From positions 1 to 14,653 of the forward strand of contig JAVBQU010000063.1 of assembly GCA_031548675.1 (NCBI GenBank): DNA of 14,653 bases, in the 5' to 3' direction. The position numbers and the translations under genes were made by a program. The notes beneath the pieces were generated by a model that saw only the letters and a program-made list of their open reading frames with translations, was not told where the DNA came from and did not search any database. Below are positions 1 to 7,698 of this stretch, one piece after another. Origin of the DNA: JAVBQU01 sp031548675 (GTDB taxonomy: Bacteria > Bacteroidota > Bacteroidia > Bacteroidales > P3). Every line of letters starts with the position of its first letter. Within the stretch, counting starts at the first letter, position 1.

Positions 1-271
1 GCAAGTTTAAAACTAAAAGTTCTATTTGATTGAATTTTATACAACATATTTAATCATCTAATGTATAAAAATGTGCCCATATTAGGATGCTATCTTTTAA
101 TTTTCTGACATGTAACAAATTATATGCTAATATGTTTTTCATTATTTTCGACGCAAATCAGTTTGAATCCTATATATTTGCAAATAATATAGAGAAAAGA
201 AAACATGTATGACCGAAACTTGTTTATTTTCAAAACAGCTTGTAATACTGAGTAAATAAAAATAGATAAAT
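1..271. other. AT-rich intergenic region upstream of pyruvate kinase
   Basis: I see no gene in this stretch. No reading frame here resembles a protein, and no tRNA-like cloverleaf is visible. It is very AT-rich and contains the probable pyk promoter and leader. The end of an upstream gene may lie left of the window. Confidence 0.5.
173..180 (+). promoter_or_regulatory. Probable Bacteroidetes -7 element for pyk
   Basis: TATATTTG matches the TAnnTTTG consensus of the Bacteroidetes primary sigma factor. No good TTTG -33 element stands 19-20 bp upstream; the nearest is a weak TTTCG around 146-150. Transcription would start near 185-188, giving pyk an AT-rich leader of about 85 nt. Confidence 0.4.
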
Positions 272-1720
272 ATGAAACCCGGACTACAGAAAAAAACGAA
301 AATAGTAGCTACTATTTCCGACCAACGTTGCGACATAGATTTTTTAAAAGCCCTTTATGAAACCGGCATGAATGTAGTACGTTTGAATACTGCCCACATG
401 TCGATGGAAGGAGCCAAAAATATTATCAATAATGTGAGAGCCGTATCCAAAAAAATTGGAATACTGATTGATACCAAAGGTCCCGAAATCAGGCTTACTG
501 CGATGGAAAATAGTTCCGGTTTCGATATTTCAGCAGGAACGATTATTAAACTTTCCGGAGATTCTAAAAAATTGTGTACCCCCACCATTCTTTACACAAA
601 TTACAGCGATATTGTACATGAAGTACCTGTAGGAGCTAAAATTGTGGTTGATGATGGAGAAATGGCTTTTACTGTGGTAGATAAAGATAAAAATTTCTTG
701 TTTTGCAGAGCCGAAAATGATGGAGAAATGAAAGGGCGGAAAACAGTAAATGTCCCTGAAATTCCATTAAACCTAAAAGCAGTTTCAGATAAAGACCGCG
801 AATTTATCCGTTTTGCAATTGATAATGATATTGACTTTATAGCCCACTCTTTTGTAAGAAGTAAAGCCGATATATTGGCAGTGCAGGAAATTTTGAAAGA
901 ACATGATAGCCCTATACGTATTATTGCCAAGATAGAAAATAAACAAGGGATTGAAAATATTGATGAAATTTTGAGTTGTGTACATGGCGTTATGGTTGCA
1001 CGCGGAGATTTAGGCGTTGAAATTGCAGCCGAAAAAGTTCCTGTAGTTCAACAAATGCTTATCGAAAAATGTATCGAACGCGAAAAAGTATGTATCATTG
1101 CTACACAGATGCTTCACAGCATGATAGAACATCCGCGTCCCACTCGTGCCGAAGTTACCGATGTTGCCAATGCCATCAGCCAGCATACCGATGCCATTAT
1201 GCTTAGCGGAGAAACCGCTACAGGGAAATATCCGGTAGAAGCCGTACTTACCATGACTAAAATAGCTATGGAAATGGAAAGCCGGGTAAAACCGATAATG
1301 GATAAAAAATATAAAAATCCGAAAGTAAACGATATTAACCATACTTTGGCTAAGGCAGCCGTACAGGCAAGTATAGAGCTAGATTTGAAAATTATAGTTA
1401 CAGATACCTATAATGGACGTTCAGTTCGGCATTTGGCTTCTTTCCGCAGTGCAAAACGTGTTTTTGCCTTCTGCTACCACGAACGCACCATGCGGCAATT
1501 GGCGCTTACCTATGGCGTATATTGTTTCCCTTCTGATAATTTTACCAATACTGAAGCATTTACCCGCAACGCATTGAATTTTTTACGAGGGAAAGGAATT
1601 ATAGAATCCCAAGACGTAGTTGCGGTTATGAGTGGAAATTATAACCGGCGAGGACCAAATGCTTTAGAAATAGATAAAGTAGAAGAACTGGTACGCGAAA
1701 AACGGAATTTGTACGCATAA
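272..1720 (+). CDS. pyk: Pyruvate kinase
   Basis: This cytoplasmic enzyme carries out the last step of glycolysis: phosphoenolpyruvate plus ADP gives pyruvate plus ATP. The 482 residues match the usual length (about 470-485). The N-terminal strand KTKIVATIS (8-16) opens the barrel, and IDTKGPEIR (66-74) leads into the B domain (about 72-170). The active site is intact: IAKIEN (218-223) holds catalytic Lys220 and metal ligand Glu222, ARGDLGVE (243-250) supplies Asp246, and ATQM (277-280) holds the conserved Thr. The stretch HPRPTRAEVTDVANA (287-301) and LSGETATGKYP (311-321) are family signatures. The C domain (about 345-482) is complete. The ATG at 272 sits in A-rich sequence without a Shine-Dalgarno site, normal for this phylum. 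It appears monocistronic; the next gene converges on it. Confidence 0.97.
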   Translation: MKPGLQKKTKIVATISDQRCDIDFLKALYETGMNVVRLNTAHMSMEGAKNIINNVRAVSKKIGILIDTKGPEIRLTAMENSSGFDISAGTIIKLSGDSKKLCTPTILYTNYSDIVHEVPVGAKIVVDDGEMAFTVVDKDKNFLFCRAENDGEMKGRKTVNVPEIPLNLKAVSDKDREFIRFAIDNDIDFIAHSFVRSKADILAVQEILKEHDSPIRIIAKIENKQGIENIDEILSCVHGVMVARGDLGVEIAAEKVPVVQQMLIEKCIEREKVCIIATQMLHSMIEHPRPTRAEVTDVANAISQHTDAIMLSGETATGKYPVEAVLTMTKIAMEMESRVKPIMDKKYKNPKVNDINHTLAKAAVQASIELDLKIIVTDTYNGRSVRHLASFRSAKRVFAFCYHERTMRQLALTYGVYCFPSDNFTNTEAFTRNALNFLRGKGIIESQDVVAVMSGNYNRRGPNALEIDKVEELVREKRNLYA

Positions 1721-1748
1721 CTTAATAGAATAGCAAAAGCCAAACCCT

Positions 1749-1815
1749 CATTGCGATAGCGAGGTACGAAGCTGGAAGCAATCTAAGGGAATGCTTCACT
1801 TCGTTTCTCCTTGCA
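1749..1815. repeat. Degenerate copy of a dispersed palindromic repeat, possible bidirectional terminator
   Basis: This segment opens with CATTGCGA and continues through GAGGTACGAAG and GAAGCAATCT, the core of the repeats at 12340-12412 and 13894-13949, but with small internal duplications (GCGA-ta-GCGAGG and GAAGC-tg-GAAGC). It folds on itself: ACGAAG (1766-1771) pairs with CTTCGT (1799-1804), and GAAGCA pairs with TGCTTC inside that. It lies between the convergent ends of pyk and the DUF6913-like gene, so its hairpin could end transcription from both sides. There is no clear U-tract. Confidence 0.6.
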
Positions 1816-1881
1816 GTGTACAGCTATTTAAACCCTTGAAATCAGTATTTTTCGAAGAAGTCTATAACAGGTAATGCCTAG

Positions 1882-2433
1882 CTATGCCATTTTAATCTTC
1901 ATTAAACACTCGGCAATTTCGAGATACATGGCTTTAATGTTTTGAGAAGGGGCTTTAGTGGTTATAGAAATATCATAGATATTTTCTAAGATAGGATTGA
2001 TTCCGGTTATACCGACTTTGCAAGAAGCCTTAGAAAGTCCTACAATATAGCTGCATGAATAATCTTCGTGCAACGACAAATCGATTAATAAATCTAAGGG
2101 CGTATTCATGAAATCATCAATCCTGACGCCTTGAGGCTTGTTGTACCAATTCATTTGGTCTGCTGAACAAATATCCATCGATAAATTCTCTACAGCATAC
2201 AAAGGCTTCTGATTTCCATGAAAAATACCTACCGATTTAGTAGCAATACCGGCTTCTTTTAATTGAGAGCTTACTTGCAATATAAGGTTCCATGTAGCCT
2301 CTTCGTCCAAAATATAAACAATGCCGAGAGTTTTGGCTGTTTCAAAATTATGAAATGCTTTCGTTCTGCTGAAATTCTTCAATCGTTTTTTGAGCTGGGC
2401 ATAAGCTATTTTTTTTTTGATATTTGCAAACAT
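1882..2433 (-). CDS. DUF6913-like conserved protein of unknown function
   Basis: This 183-residue protein is predicted cytoplasmic, with no signal peptide or membrane segment. A basic helix opens it (KKKIAYAQLKKRLKNF, 6-21), followed by what looks like an alpha/beta fold: strand TLGIVYILDE (35-44), a helix, a second strand ending KSVGIFHG, and later the conserved-looking acidic patch FMNTPLDLLIDLSLHED. From memory this resembles the Bacteroidetes-restricted family DUF6913, whose function is unknown; I could not check this with a profile. The ATG at 2433 lies 38 bp after the stop of the DNA glycosylase on the same strand, so the two are probably co-transcribed. The context does not reveal a role. 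Confidence 0.7.
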   Translation of the reverse strand: MFANIKKKIAYAQLKKRLKNFSRTKAFHNFETAKTLGIVYILDEEATWNLILQVSSQLKEAGIATKSVGIFHGNQKPLYAVENLSMDICSADQMNWYNKPQGVRIDDFMNTPLDLLIDLSLHEDYSCSYIVGLSKASCKVGITGINPILENIYDISITTKAPSQNIKAMYLEIAECLMKIKMA

Positions 2434-2471
2434 GGGAAGTATTATTTGTATGAAAAACGATATGCTTTAAA

Positions 2472-3080
2472 TTATATTGTGCTTGTTTCTATAGATGGCA
2501 GATCCGCTTGTGGTATTAAAAATCTGTATAACAATTTAGCATCCTCGCCAGCATAATCAATACCGATACGAGGAGTTGCTGTAATTTTATGAGATGCAAT
2601 TTGCAAACCTCTATCTTCTATCCAAATTTGGTTGTCTAGCAGAGAAAGCCCTGAATGAGGGACGCTGATGCCTAAAATTTTAGATACTTTTCCGGGACCG
2701 ACACCGAAATTACGATCTATTTTTGCTTTCTTACTCCGTTTAAGCATAACATCTAAACCATGCGTTGGTTTCACAGCCCGGATAAGAATAGCATGCGGAA
2801 TGTCTTTTTGATTACTTACCACATTAAATAAGGCATGCATGCCGTAGCAAAGATAAACATAAGCAGTACCGCCTTCCCTGTACATAATTTCAGTTCTGGC
2901 TGTACGCCGCCCATTGTATGCATGAGAAGCTTTATCGTCTATACCCCGATAAGCCTCTGTCTCCGTAATAATGCCGCCGGTTAATATGCCATCGATACAT
3001 GTAAATAGATATTTGCCGAGCAACTCTTGAGCCAACTGCACTACATCAGGATTGCAATAAAATTCTTTACTTAGTTTCAT
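2472..3080 (-). CDS. DNA-3-methyladenine glycosylase (AAG/MPG family)
   Basis: This is a base-excision repair enzyme that removes alkylated purines such as 3-methyladenine from DNA by hydrolysing the N-glycosidic bond. The family signature is clear: ITETEAYRG (38-46, holding the catalytic Glu), DDKASHAYNGRRTART with the R-T/R-N motif, then GTAYVYLCYGMHALFNVV, and later NFGVGPGKVSKILGI. Length from the chosen start is 202 residues, typical for bacterial members. I chose the ATG at 3080. A longer frame opening at a TTG at 3116 would sit within 20 bp of the -7 element at 3143-3136 and adds 12 unconserved residues. The stop is followed after 38 bp by the DUF6913-like gene. The bacterial family lacks an agreed symbol. 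Confidence 0.95.
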   Translation of the reverse strand: MKLSKEFYCNPDVVQLAQELLGKYLFTCIDGILTGGIITETEAYRGIDDKASHAYNGRRTARTEIMYREGGTAYVYLCYGMHALFNVVSNQKDIPHAILIRAVKPTHGLDVMLKRSKKAKIDRNFGVGPGKVSKILGISVPHSGLSLLDNQIWIEDRGLQIASHKITATPRIGIDYAGEDAKLLYRFLIPQADLPSIETSTI

Positions 3081-3135
3081 GGCGGTATTTCGTTCAGCGT
3101 TTACAAACGCAGGCAAAATGGATTACATCTATATG

Positions 3136-3143
3136 CAAAGGTA
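3136..3143 (-). promoter_or_regulatory. Probable -7 element for the glycosylase/DUF6913 operon
   Basis: Read on the minus strand, TACCTTTG (3143 down to 3136) followed by CA is the classic Bacteroidales form of the -7 box. The -33 element is not obvious. Transcription would begin around 3130, about 50 nt before the glycosylase ATG at 3080. Confidence 0.55.
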
Positions 3144-3157
3144 AATTAAAGAATTGA

Positions 3158-3189
3158 TTTGTGTATGAATAAATTTTATTTTACATTTG
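3158..3189 (+). promoter_or_regulatory. Bacteroidetes promoter for the collagen-like lipoprotein
   Basis: TTTG (3158-3161) and TACATTTG (3182-3189) are separated by exactly 20 bp, matching the TTTG-N19/20-TAnnTTTG consensus. Transcription would start near 3195, leaving an unusually long leader of about 190 nt before the ATG at 3387. It lies back to back with the minus-strand promoter at 3136-3143. Confidence 0.65.
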
Positions 3190-3315
3190 CTTATAATAAA
3201 TTCGTTGGATGAAAAGTTATTTAGAACTCATTCATTTGAAAATAATGGATTCGCTGAAAATAAATCAAATGTGCAAATAACATTATTGCAGATTTATAGA
3301 GAGAGAAAGAAATTT

Positions 3316-3375
3316 ATGAGAACCGCTACTAAACTTCCATCGATTTATTTAACAGAAATTTTAGTTAGAAATTAA
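3316..3375 (+). CDS. Possible 19-residue leader peptide
   Basis: Within the long leader of the lipoprotein gene, a purine-rich GAGAGAGAAAG stretch is followed by an ATG that opens a 19-codon frame (MRTATKLPSIYLTEILVRN) ending with TAA 11 bp before the lipoprotein start. It is short, so chance is a real possibility, and the peptide resembles nothing I recognise. If translated, it could couple ribosomes to the downstream start. Confidence 0.2.
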   Translation: MRTATKLPSIYLTEILVRN

Positions 3376-3386
3376 AACCTTAGTGT

Positions 3387-3815
3387 ATGAAAAAATTAAT
3401 GTTTTTATTAGCCGCATCTTTTTTGATGTGTGCATGTGTAAAAGAAGGACCTCCCGGCCCTCCGGGACCTTCGGGAAGAGATGGTTCAACTGTAAATACT
3501 TATTATATCAAGGTATATCCCGCAGATTGGCGCCCTCTAGGTAGTTTTGGCATAGAGGGATTTTGTTATAATGCAGATTTTTCGATGCCGGCAATTACAA
3601 ATAATGTTATCAATAAGGGAGCCGTATTGGTTTATAGTCTTGATGGAGGATATGATAACCAGCTTCCTTACATTTTGCCATATCAGGGATTTCTAGAAAC
3701 TATCCGCTATGATTTGAGTCCGGGAAAAATAGGCTTCTTTATTGAAGATTCTGATTTTAGAACAGCACCTCCACAAGGGATAAGAGAATTTAAAGTTGTA
3801 GTTGTAACACCGTAA
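3387..3815 (+). CDS. Small collagen-like lipoprotein
   Basis: This is a 142-residue exported protein. A short signal peptide (MKKLMFLLAASFLMCAC) has two candidate lipidation cysteines, Cys15 and Cys17; Cys17, preceded by Ala, is the better fit although the lipobox is not ideal. Immediately after it come four collagen-type Gly-X-Y triplets (GPPGPPGPSGRDG, 21-33), then a globular domain of about 105 residues that looks rich in beta strands and begins YYIKVYPADW. Short collagen-like stretches just after the lipid anchor recur in Bacteroidetes lipoproteins, where they probably act as a stalk; this is inference. No function can be assigned. A promoter stands about 200 bp upstream and a strong hairpin follows the stop. 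Confidence 0.8.
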   Translation: MKKLMFLLAASFLMCACVKEGPPGPPGPSGRDGSTVNTYYIKVYPADWRPLGSFGIEGFCYNADFSMPAITNNVINKGAVLVYSLDGGYDNQLPYILPYQGFLETIRYDLSPGKIGFFIEDSDFRTAPPQGIREFKVVVVTP

Positions 3816-3833
3816 TTTTGTTGTAATAGCATG

Positions 3834-3872
3834 TATAAAAAGGAAAAGAATCAGTGTCTTTTCCTTTTTATA
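3834..3872 (+). terminator. 16-bp perfect-stem hairpin terminator
   Basis: The arms 3834-3849 and 3857-3872 are perfectly complementary over 16 bp around a 7-nt loop (ATCAGTG). The right arm carries a T5 run, as in an intrinsic terminator of the preceding lipoprotein gene; the structure also reads well on the minus strand. The arms are A/G-rich against T/C-rich, so G+C is low. It ends 20 bp before the ligase ATG, so it may also limit read-through into that gene. Confidence 0.75.
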
Positions 3873-3892
3873 TAAAAGAGAGATTTAATAAA

Positions 3893-5500
3893 ATGGGTAT
3901 TAAGTATAATAGAGAACAAATTCACGCCTTTATTTATGTCCTTTCTTTGATGGGGCTTGCAGTTGGAGTATCTACAGCCGTTTATGTGATGAGTGTATCT
4001 ACTGTTGTACTTTTTGCCAATTGGGTAGTAGAGGGTAGATTAAAAAAGAAACTATTCTGTATTTGGCATAATAAAGCGGCATTAGCTGTGTTAGGTATCT
4101 TTTTCTTGCATGTACTTTGGCTGCCTTTTTCTAAAGACTATGCTTACGGTATCGATGATTTAAGAAAAAAACTTCCCCTGTTAATTATTCCTTTAGTTTT
4201 GGCAAGCAGCCGGATTTTAAATAGAAAACAACTGTATTGGATTTTGGGTACTTATGTATTCACGGTTTTTTTAAACTCTGTTCTTGGATTCTACAACCGG
4301 ATAGTTAATCCATTCGAAGATTACCGCAGTATAGTAAAATATATTTCACAAATTCGTTTCAGCCTAAATGTATGCTTATCATTTTTTTTGATTCTGTTTT
4401 TTGTATATCAAAAGCTTAAGCAAAAGAAATACATTTTTCTTTTCCTCCTTTTTGTAAACCTATGGTTTCTTTTTTTCTTGGTAATCTGCCAATCTCTGAC
4501 GGGTATATTTATTATACTAATAGGCAGTTTTGCAATAGGAATATATTTTCTGTCTAAAAATAATCGTAAGTGGATAAAAATAAGCATAATGGTTTTGATT
4601 GCCGGAGGTTTGACTGGAGCAGCCTTATATCTGAAAAGTGCATACGATAGTTATTTTATTCCTACAAGCTATAATTCAAAACCATTAGCCTTGCAAACTC
4701 GTTCCGGTAATTTTTATCAGCACGATACGGCTGTTGGAACAATTGAAAATGGGAACTATGTAAATATTTATATTTGCGAAAAAGAGTTGAAAGAAACATG
4801 GAATAAAAGAAGCACCTTAAATTACGAGGGTTTGGATGGGAGAAATCAGCATCTTAGTCAAACGCTAATCCGCTATTTGAATTCTAAAAGTCTAAGGAAA
4901 GATGCAGAAGGTGTGAATAGTTTATCGGACGTGGATATTCAGAATATTGAAAATGGTATTGCCAATGTTGTTTATACCCATAAATACAGTTTGAAGTATC
5001 GTTTGTATCAGGTGTTTTTTGAATTGGATTTATATTACCGCACAGGGCATTGCAAGGGTTCTTCGCTTACACAGCGGTTTGAACTGTGGAAAAATGCGCT
5101 TTATATTATCGAAAAGCATTTTTGGATTGGAGTAGGTACCGGCGATGTGGCTTTAGAGGTTAAACAAGCTTTGCAGGAACGAAATTCGGATTTGAAAGAT
5201 ACAGGAATGCGTACACATAATCAGTTTATGACATTCTGGCTGACATTCGGCATATTAGGATTTGCTGTATTTATGTTTTGCCTGCTTTATCCGGCTATTA
5301 AGTCTGGAGCTTTTTCTCAGAATTACCTGTATATTCTATTCTTTATTATATCGTGCTTCTCCATGTTTTTCGAAGATACGCTTGAAACTCAGGCAGGCGT
5401 AACTTTCTTTGCCTTATTCAATGCTTTGTTATTATTCCAAACCAACAGCCAAAACAGTTTCTTTTGCAAAGAAGCGGATAAATCAAAATCTATTTCTTAA
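3893..5500 (+). CDS. O-antigen ligase/polymerase-like integral membrane protein (Wzy_C/WaaL superfamily)
   Basis: This inner-membrane protein of 535 residues is probably a ligase or polymerase of surface polysaccharide working from undecaprenyl-linked glycan. About 8 to 10 hydrophobic segments fill 10-245 and a further three lie at 445-515. Between them is a long, probably periplasmic loop (about 250-445). The superfamily signature sits at the loop's end: QRFELWKNAL (394-403), GVGTGD (413-418) and RTHNQFMTFW (440-449); Arg395 and His442 match positions conserved in WaaL-type enzymes. I chose the ATG at 3893. An in-frame GTG at 3854 lies inside the loop and right arm of the terminator hairpin and adds 13 weak residues. 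No glycosyltransferase cluster adjoins it, so the substrate is unknown. Its 3' end overlaps the convergent YjbR gene by 11 bp. Confidence 0.85.
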   Translation: MGIKYNREQIHAFIYVLSLMGLAVGVSTAVYVMSVSTVVLFANWVVEGRLKKKLFCIWHNKAALAVLGIFFLHVLWLPFSKDYAYGIDDLRKKLPLLIIPLVLASSRILNRKQLYWILGTYVFTVFLNSVLGFYNRIVNPFEDYRSIVKYISQIRFSLNVCLSFFLILFFVYQKLKQKKYIFLFLLFVNLWFLFFLVICQSLTGIFIILIGSFAIGIYFLSKNNRKWIKISIMVLIAGGLTGAALYLKSAYDSYFIPTSYNSKPLALQTRSGNFYQHDTAVGTIENGNYVNIYICEKELKETWNKRSTLNYEGLDGRNQHLSQTLIRYLNSKSLRKDAEGVNSLSDVDIQNIENGIANVVYTHKYSLKYRLYQVFFELDLYYRTGHCKGSSLTQRFELWKNALYIIEKHFWIGVGTGDVALEVKQALQERNSDLKDTGMRTHNQFMTFWLTFGILGFAVFMFCLLYPAIKSGAFSQNYLYILFFIISCFSMFFEDTLETQAGVTFFALFNALLLFQTNSQNSFFCKEADKSKSIS

Positions 5501-5813
5501 CCTTAGCTACTAGCTCGAAAGAATCCTTTATCCATGTTTTTAGTTGAGGATCAGCAATGCCGGTTTTTAGCAAAACCGTATTCCAATGTTTTTTATTCAT
5601 GTGGTAACCGGGCAGAACATAATCGAAATGTTCGCGAAGTTCAATAGCTGCCTCCGGATTACATTTAAGGTTGATAGAATGGGCTTCCTCCACATCAATA
5701 AGGGCAAACATTTTTCCTTGTATTTTGAAAACTAAAGTAGTTTGGTCGAAAGGAAAGCATTCCTCCACATCGCCCAATGAAAGACAAAATTCTCGTATTT
5801 CTTCTATGTTCAT
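5490..5813 (-). CDS. MmcQ/YjbR family protein
   Basis: This small 107-residue cytoplasmic protein has the family's CyaY-like fold. Typical motifs are PFDQTTLVFKIQGKMFAL (21-38) and GYHMNKKHWNTV (69-80), and the length is close to the usual 110-120. Family members are often labelled DNA-binding, but the biochemical role is poorly established. Its ATG overlaps the TGA of the aminotransferase gene in the sequence ATGA (5813-5810), so translation is probably coupled. The stop lies inside the last codons of the convergent ligase gene. Confidence 0.9.
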   Translation of the reverse strand: MNIEEIREFCLSLGDVEECFPFDQTTLVFKIQGKMFALIDVEEAHSINLKCNPEAAIELREHFDYVLPGYHMNKKHWNTVLLKTGIADPQLKTWIKDSFELVAKVKK

Positions 5814-6994
5814 AATTCATCTAGGCTCTTAATGATTAACTGGCAGCATTCGTCAATTTGTTCATCCGTAATAATTAAAGGAGGAGCTATGCGGAATGAA
5901 TGCAGTTTAAATAAAAACGAATCGGTTACCAAACCATTTTGGATAAATAAACGTAATAACTTCCAATAAACCTCTTCATTTTCTAAATCGCAGGCTATAA
6001 ATAAACCATGCTGGCGGATTTCTTTTAGCTTAGAATGAGATTGAAGCCTAGATACAAATTTTTTCCCTTTTCTATCCGCATCCAGATACAGCTTTTGTTG
6101 TTCAAGAATTTTGAGAGAAGCCAATGCTGCCGCACAGCTTACCGGATGTCCGCCAAAAGTGGTAATATGTCCCAAAACAGGATTGAAAGTAAGTGTATGC
6201 ATAATTTCTTCAGAAGAAATAAAAGCCCCGATAGGCATACCGCCGCCCATAGCTTTGGCAACAACTAAAATATCGGGAATAACCGATTGTTCGAGATAAA
6301 ACAAACTACCCATTCTTCCGAAGCCTGTTTGTACTTCATCGAAAATAAGCAGCGTGTGGGTTTCGTTACAACGCTGACGGAGTTTTTGCAGATAATTATT
6401 CTCGGGAAATGTTAACCCTGCTTCGCATTGAACTGGATCGAGAATTACACAGGCGGTACGCTCGGTAATTTCTTCTAAATGATTAATGTTGTTATAAGTA
6501 ATTTGTTTCGTATCCGGCAAAAGAGGACGGAAAGCATAACGGAAATCTTCGCTTCCCATTACACTCAAAGCGCCATGTGTTGAGCCGTGATAGGCATTTT
6601 TCAAATAAATAATTTCACTGCGTCCGGTAAAGCGTTTTGCCAGTTTTAAGGCTCCTTCTACAGCTTCGCTTCCTGAATTTACAAAATAAGAACATTGGAG
6701 ATTATCGGGCAGAACGCTTGCTAAAGCATGAGCTAATTGCACCTGCGGAGATTGTATATATTCGCCATACACCATTAAGTGCATATACTTTTCCATCTGC
6801 TTGTTAACGGCATCAATAACATCGGGATGGCAGTGTCCTACATTGCTTACGGCTACGCCGGACACCAAATCAATATATTTTTTGCCGTTGGTATCAAACA
6901 AATAAATGTTTTGAGCAGAATCGATTTCTAACCCTAAGGGACTAGGGGAAGTTTGGGCTAAATGTCTGTAAAAAAGTTCGCGTTGAGAAGACAT
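5810..6994 (-). CDS. Class III PLP-dependent aminotransferase (acetylornithine/ornithine/GABA type)
   Basis: This 394-residue cytoplasmic enzyme transfers amino groups, typically from an omega-amino donor to 2-oxoglutarate. It is a complete fold-type I, class III enzyme: NSGSEAVEGALKLAKR (106-121) binds the PLP phosphate, YHGSTHGAL (135-143) stacks on the ring, FDEVQTGFGR (218-227) gives Asp219 to the pyridine nitrogen, AKAMGGGMPIGAF (246-258) holds Schiff-base Lys247, and TTFGGHP (278-284) is the second phosphate site. Arg368 in FRIAPPL is the usual carboxylate-binding Arg. The usual EPVQGEGG loop reads DPVQCEAG (186-193), so substrate choice cannot be told; databases often call such proteins 'aspartate aminotransferase family'. 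No arginine biosynthesis gene adjoins it. The exported hypothetical gene lies 40 bp upstream, and the YjbR gene is coupled downstream. Confidence 0.92.
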   Translation of the reverse strand: MSSQRELFYRHLAQTSPSPLGLEIDSAQNIYLFDTNGKKYIDLVSGVAVSNVGHCHPDVIDAVNKQMEKYMHLMVYGEYIQSPQVQLAHALASVLPDNLQCSYFVNSGSEAVEGALKLAKRFTGRSEIIYLKNAYHGSTHGALSVMGSEDFRYAFRPLLPDTKQITYNNINHLEEITERTACVILDPVQCEAGLTFPENNYLQKLRQRCNETHTLLIFDEVQTGFGRMGSLFYLEQSVIPDILVVAKAMGGGMPIGAFISSEEIMHTLTFNPVLGHITTFGGHPVSCAAALASLKILEQQKLYLDADRKGKKFVSRLQSHSKLKEIRQHGLFIACDLENEEVYWKLLRLFIQNGLVTDSFLFKLHSFRIAPPLIITDEQIDECCQLIIKSLDEL

Positions 6995-7034
6995 TTGAAT
7001 AATTTTATTTTAAGTAATAGTTACAGGTAAATCC

Positions 7035-7553
7035 TTATTTATGGGATTCATTTTCTTCCAAGTTATCCCTAATGGGAACACTAGGTGTCTCGTTGTATAT
7101 AGATATAGCCCGTTTGGCTTGTTGAGTATACATAGCATGAAAAGGAAGGCTTATCAAAGAACATCCTGCTCCTAGGCAAGCTGTTCCGGCTGAGATTATG
7201 ACGTCCGTATCCGAATAACCGGATCTTAAAAGCTCAAGAGAGAATGCTAAAAAAATACTTCCGGCACAATCTAATGCATTGCCTATGCGGTGGCATGTCA
7301 TCGCTCTTTGCATATATTTCCGAGCATCGGGAGAAATAGATATGGTCTCAGAAAGTTCTTTGGCTGATAAATCATACCCATTCTGTGAAAATGATGGAAA
7401 TAACCCTGATTTGTCTATAGCAATATGAAGAGAATTAGCATCATATTGCTGTATGCTGTCAATTTGAATATGGCGGGCTAAACTGTCATTTTGTGCAGAA
7501 AGATTGCAAAAACCCACTGTAATAAGGATAAAAAAGATGCAAAACTGTTTCAT
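7035..7553 (-). CDS. Exported hypothetical protein with two hydrophobic segments
   Basis: I do not recognise this 172-residue protein. It has a convincing signal peptide (MKQFCIFFILITVGFCNLSA, cut near 20-21), a polar region (21-85) containing KYMQRAM, then two glycine- and alanine-rich hydrophobic segments (about 92-109 and 117-138) that could form a membrane hairpin, and a polar tail ending in acidic residues. It is placed 40 bp upstream of the aminotransferase on the same strand and may share its transcript, but no functional link is evident. The ATG at 7553 gives the signal peptide directly, which supports this start. Confidence 0.7.
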   Translation of the reverse strand: MKQFCIFFILITVGFCNLSAQNDSLARHIQIDSIQQYDANSLHIAIDKSGLFPSFSQNGYDLSAKELSETISISPDARKYMQRAMTCHRIGNALDCAGSIFLAFSLELLRSGYSDTDVIISAGTACLGAGCSLISLPFHAMYTQQAKRAISIYNETPSVPIRDNLEENESHK

Positions 7554-7698
7554 AATTAATATGTTTATAAAAATTACTTTGGATGAATTTAAACAGCCTA
7601 GTATTATATCAAGGACAAAATATTGGTCAGCGATGATGTGCTATTCAAACAACTTCTATTATTTTACCGGAACTTCAAGCCCAAAACAACTGTACTTC

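Noticed and set aside
3187..3375. 62-residue plus-strand reading frame opening with TTG
   Set aside because: The TTG lies inside the -7 element, the product resembles nothing and has no domain character; only its last 19 codons, from the ATG at 3316, were kept as a weak candidate.
3854..3856. GTG start for the ligase-like protein
   Set aside because: It lies within the terminator hairpin and adds residues unlike the family's N-terminus; the ATG at 3893 is better.
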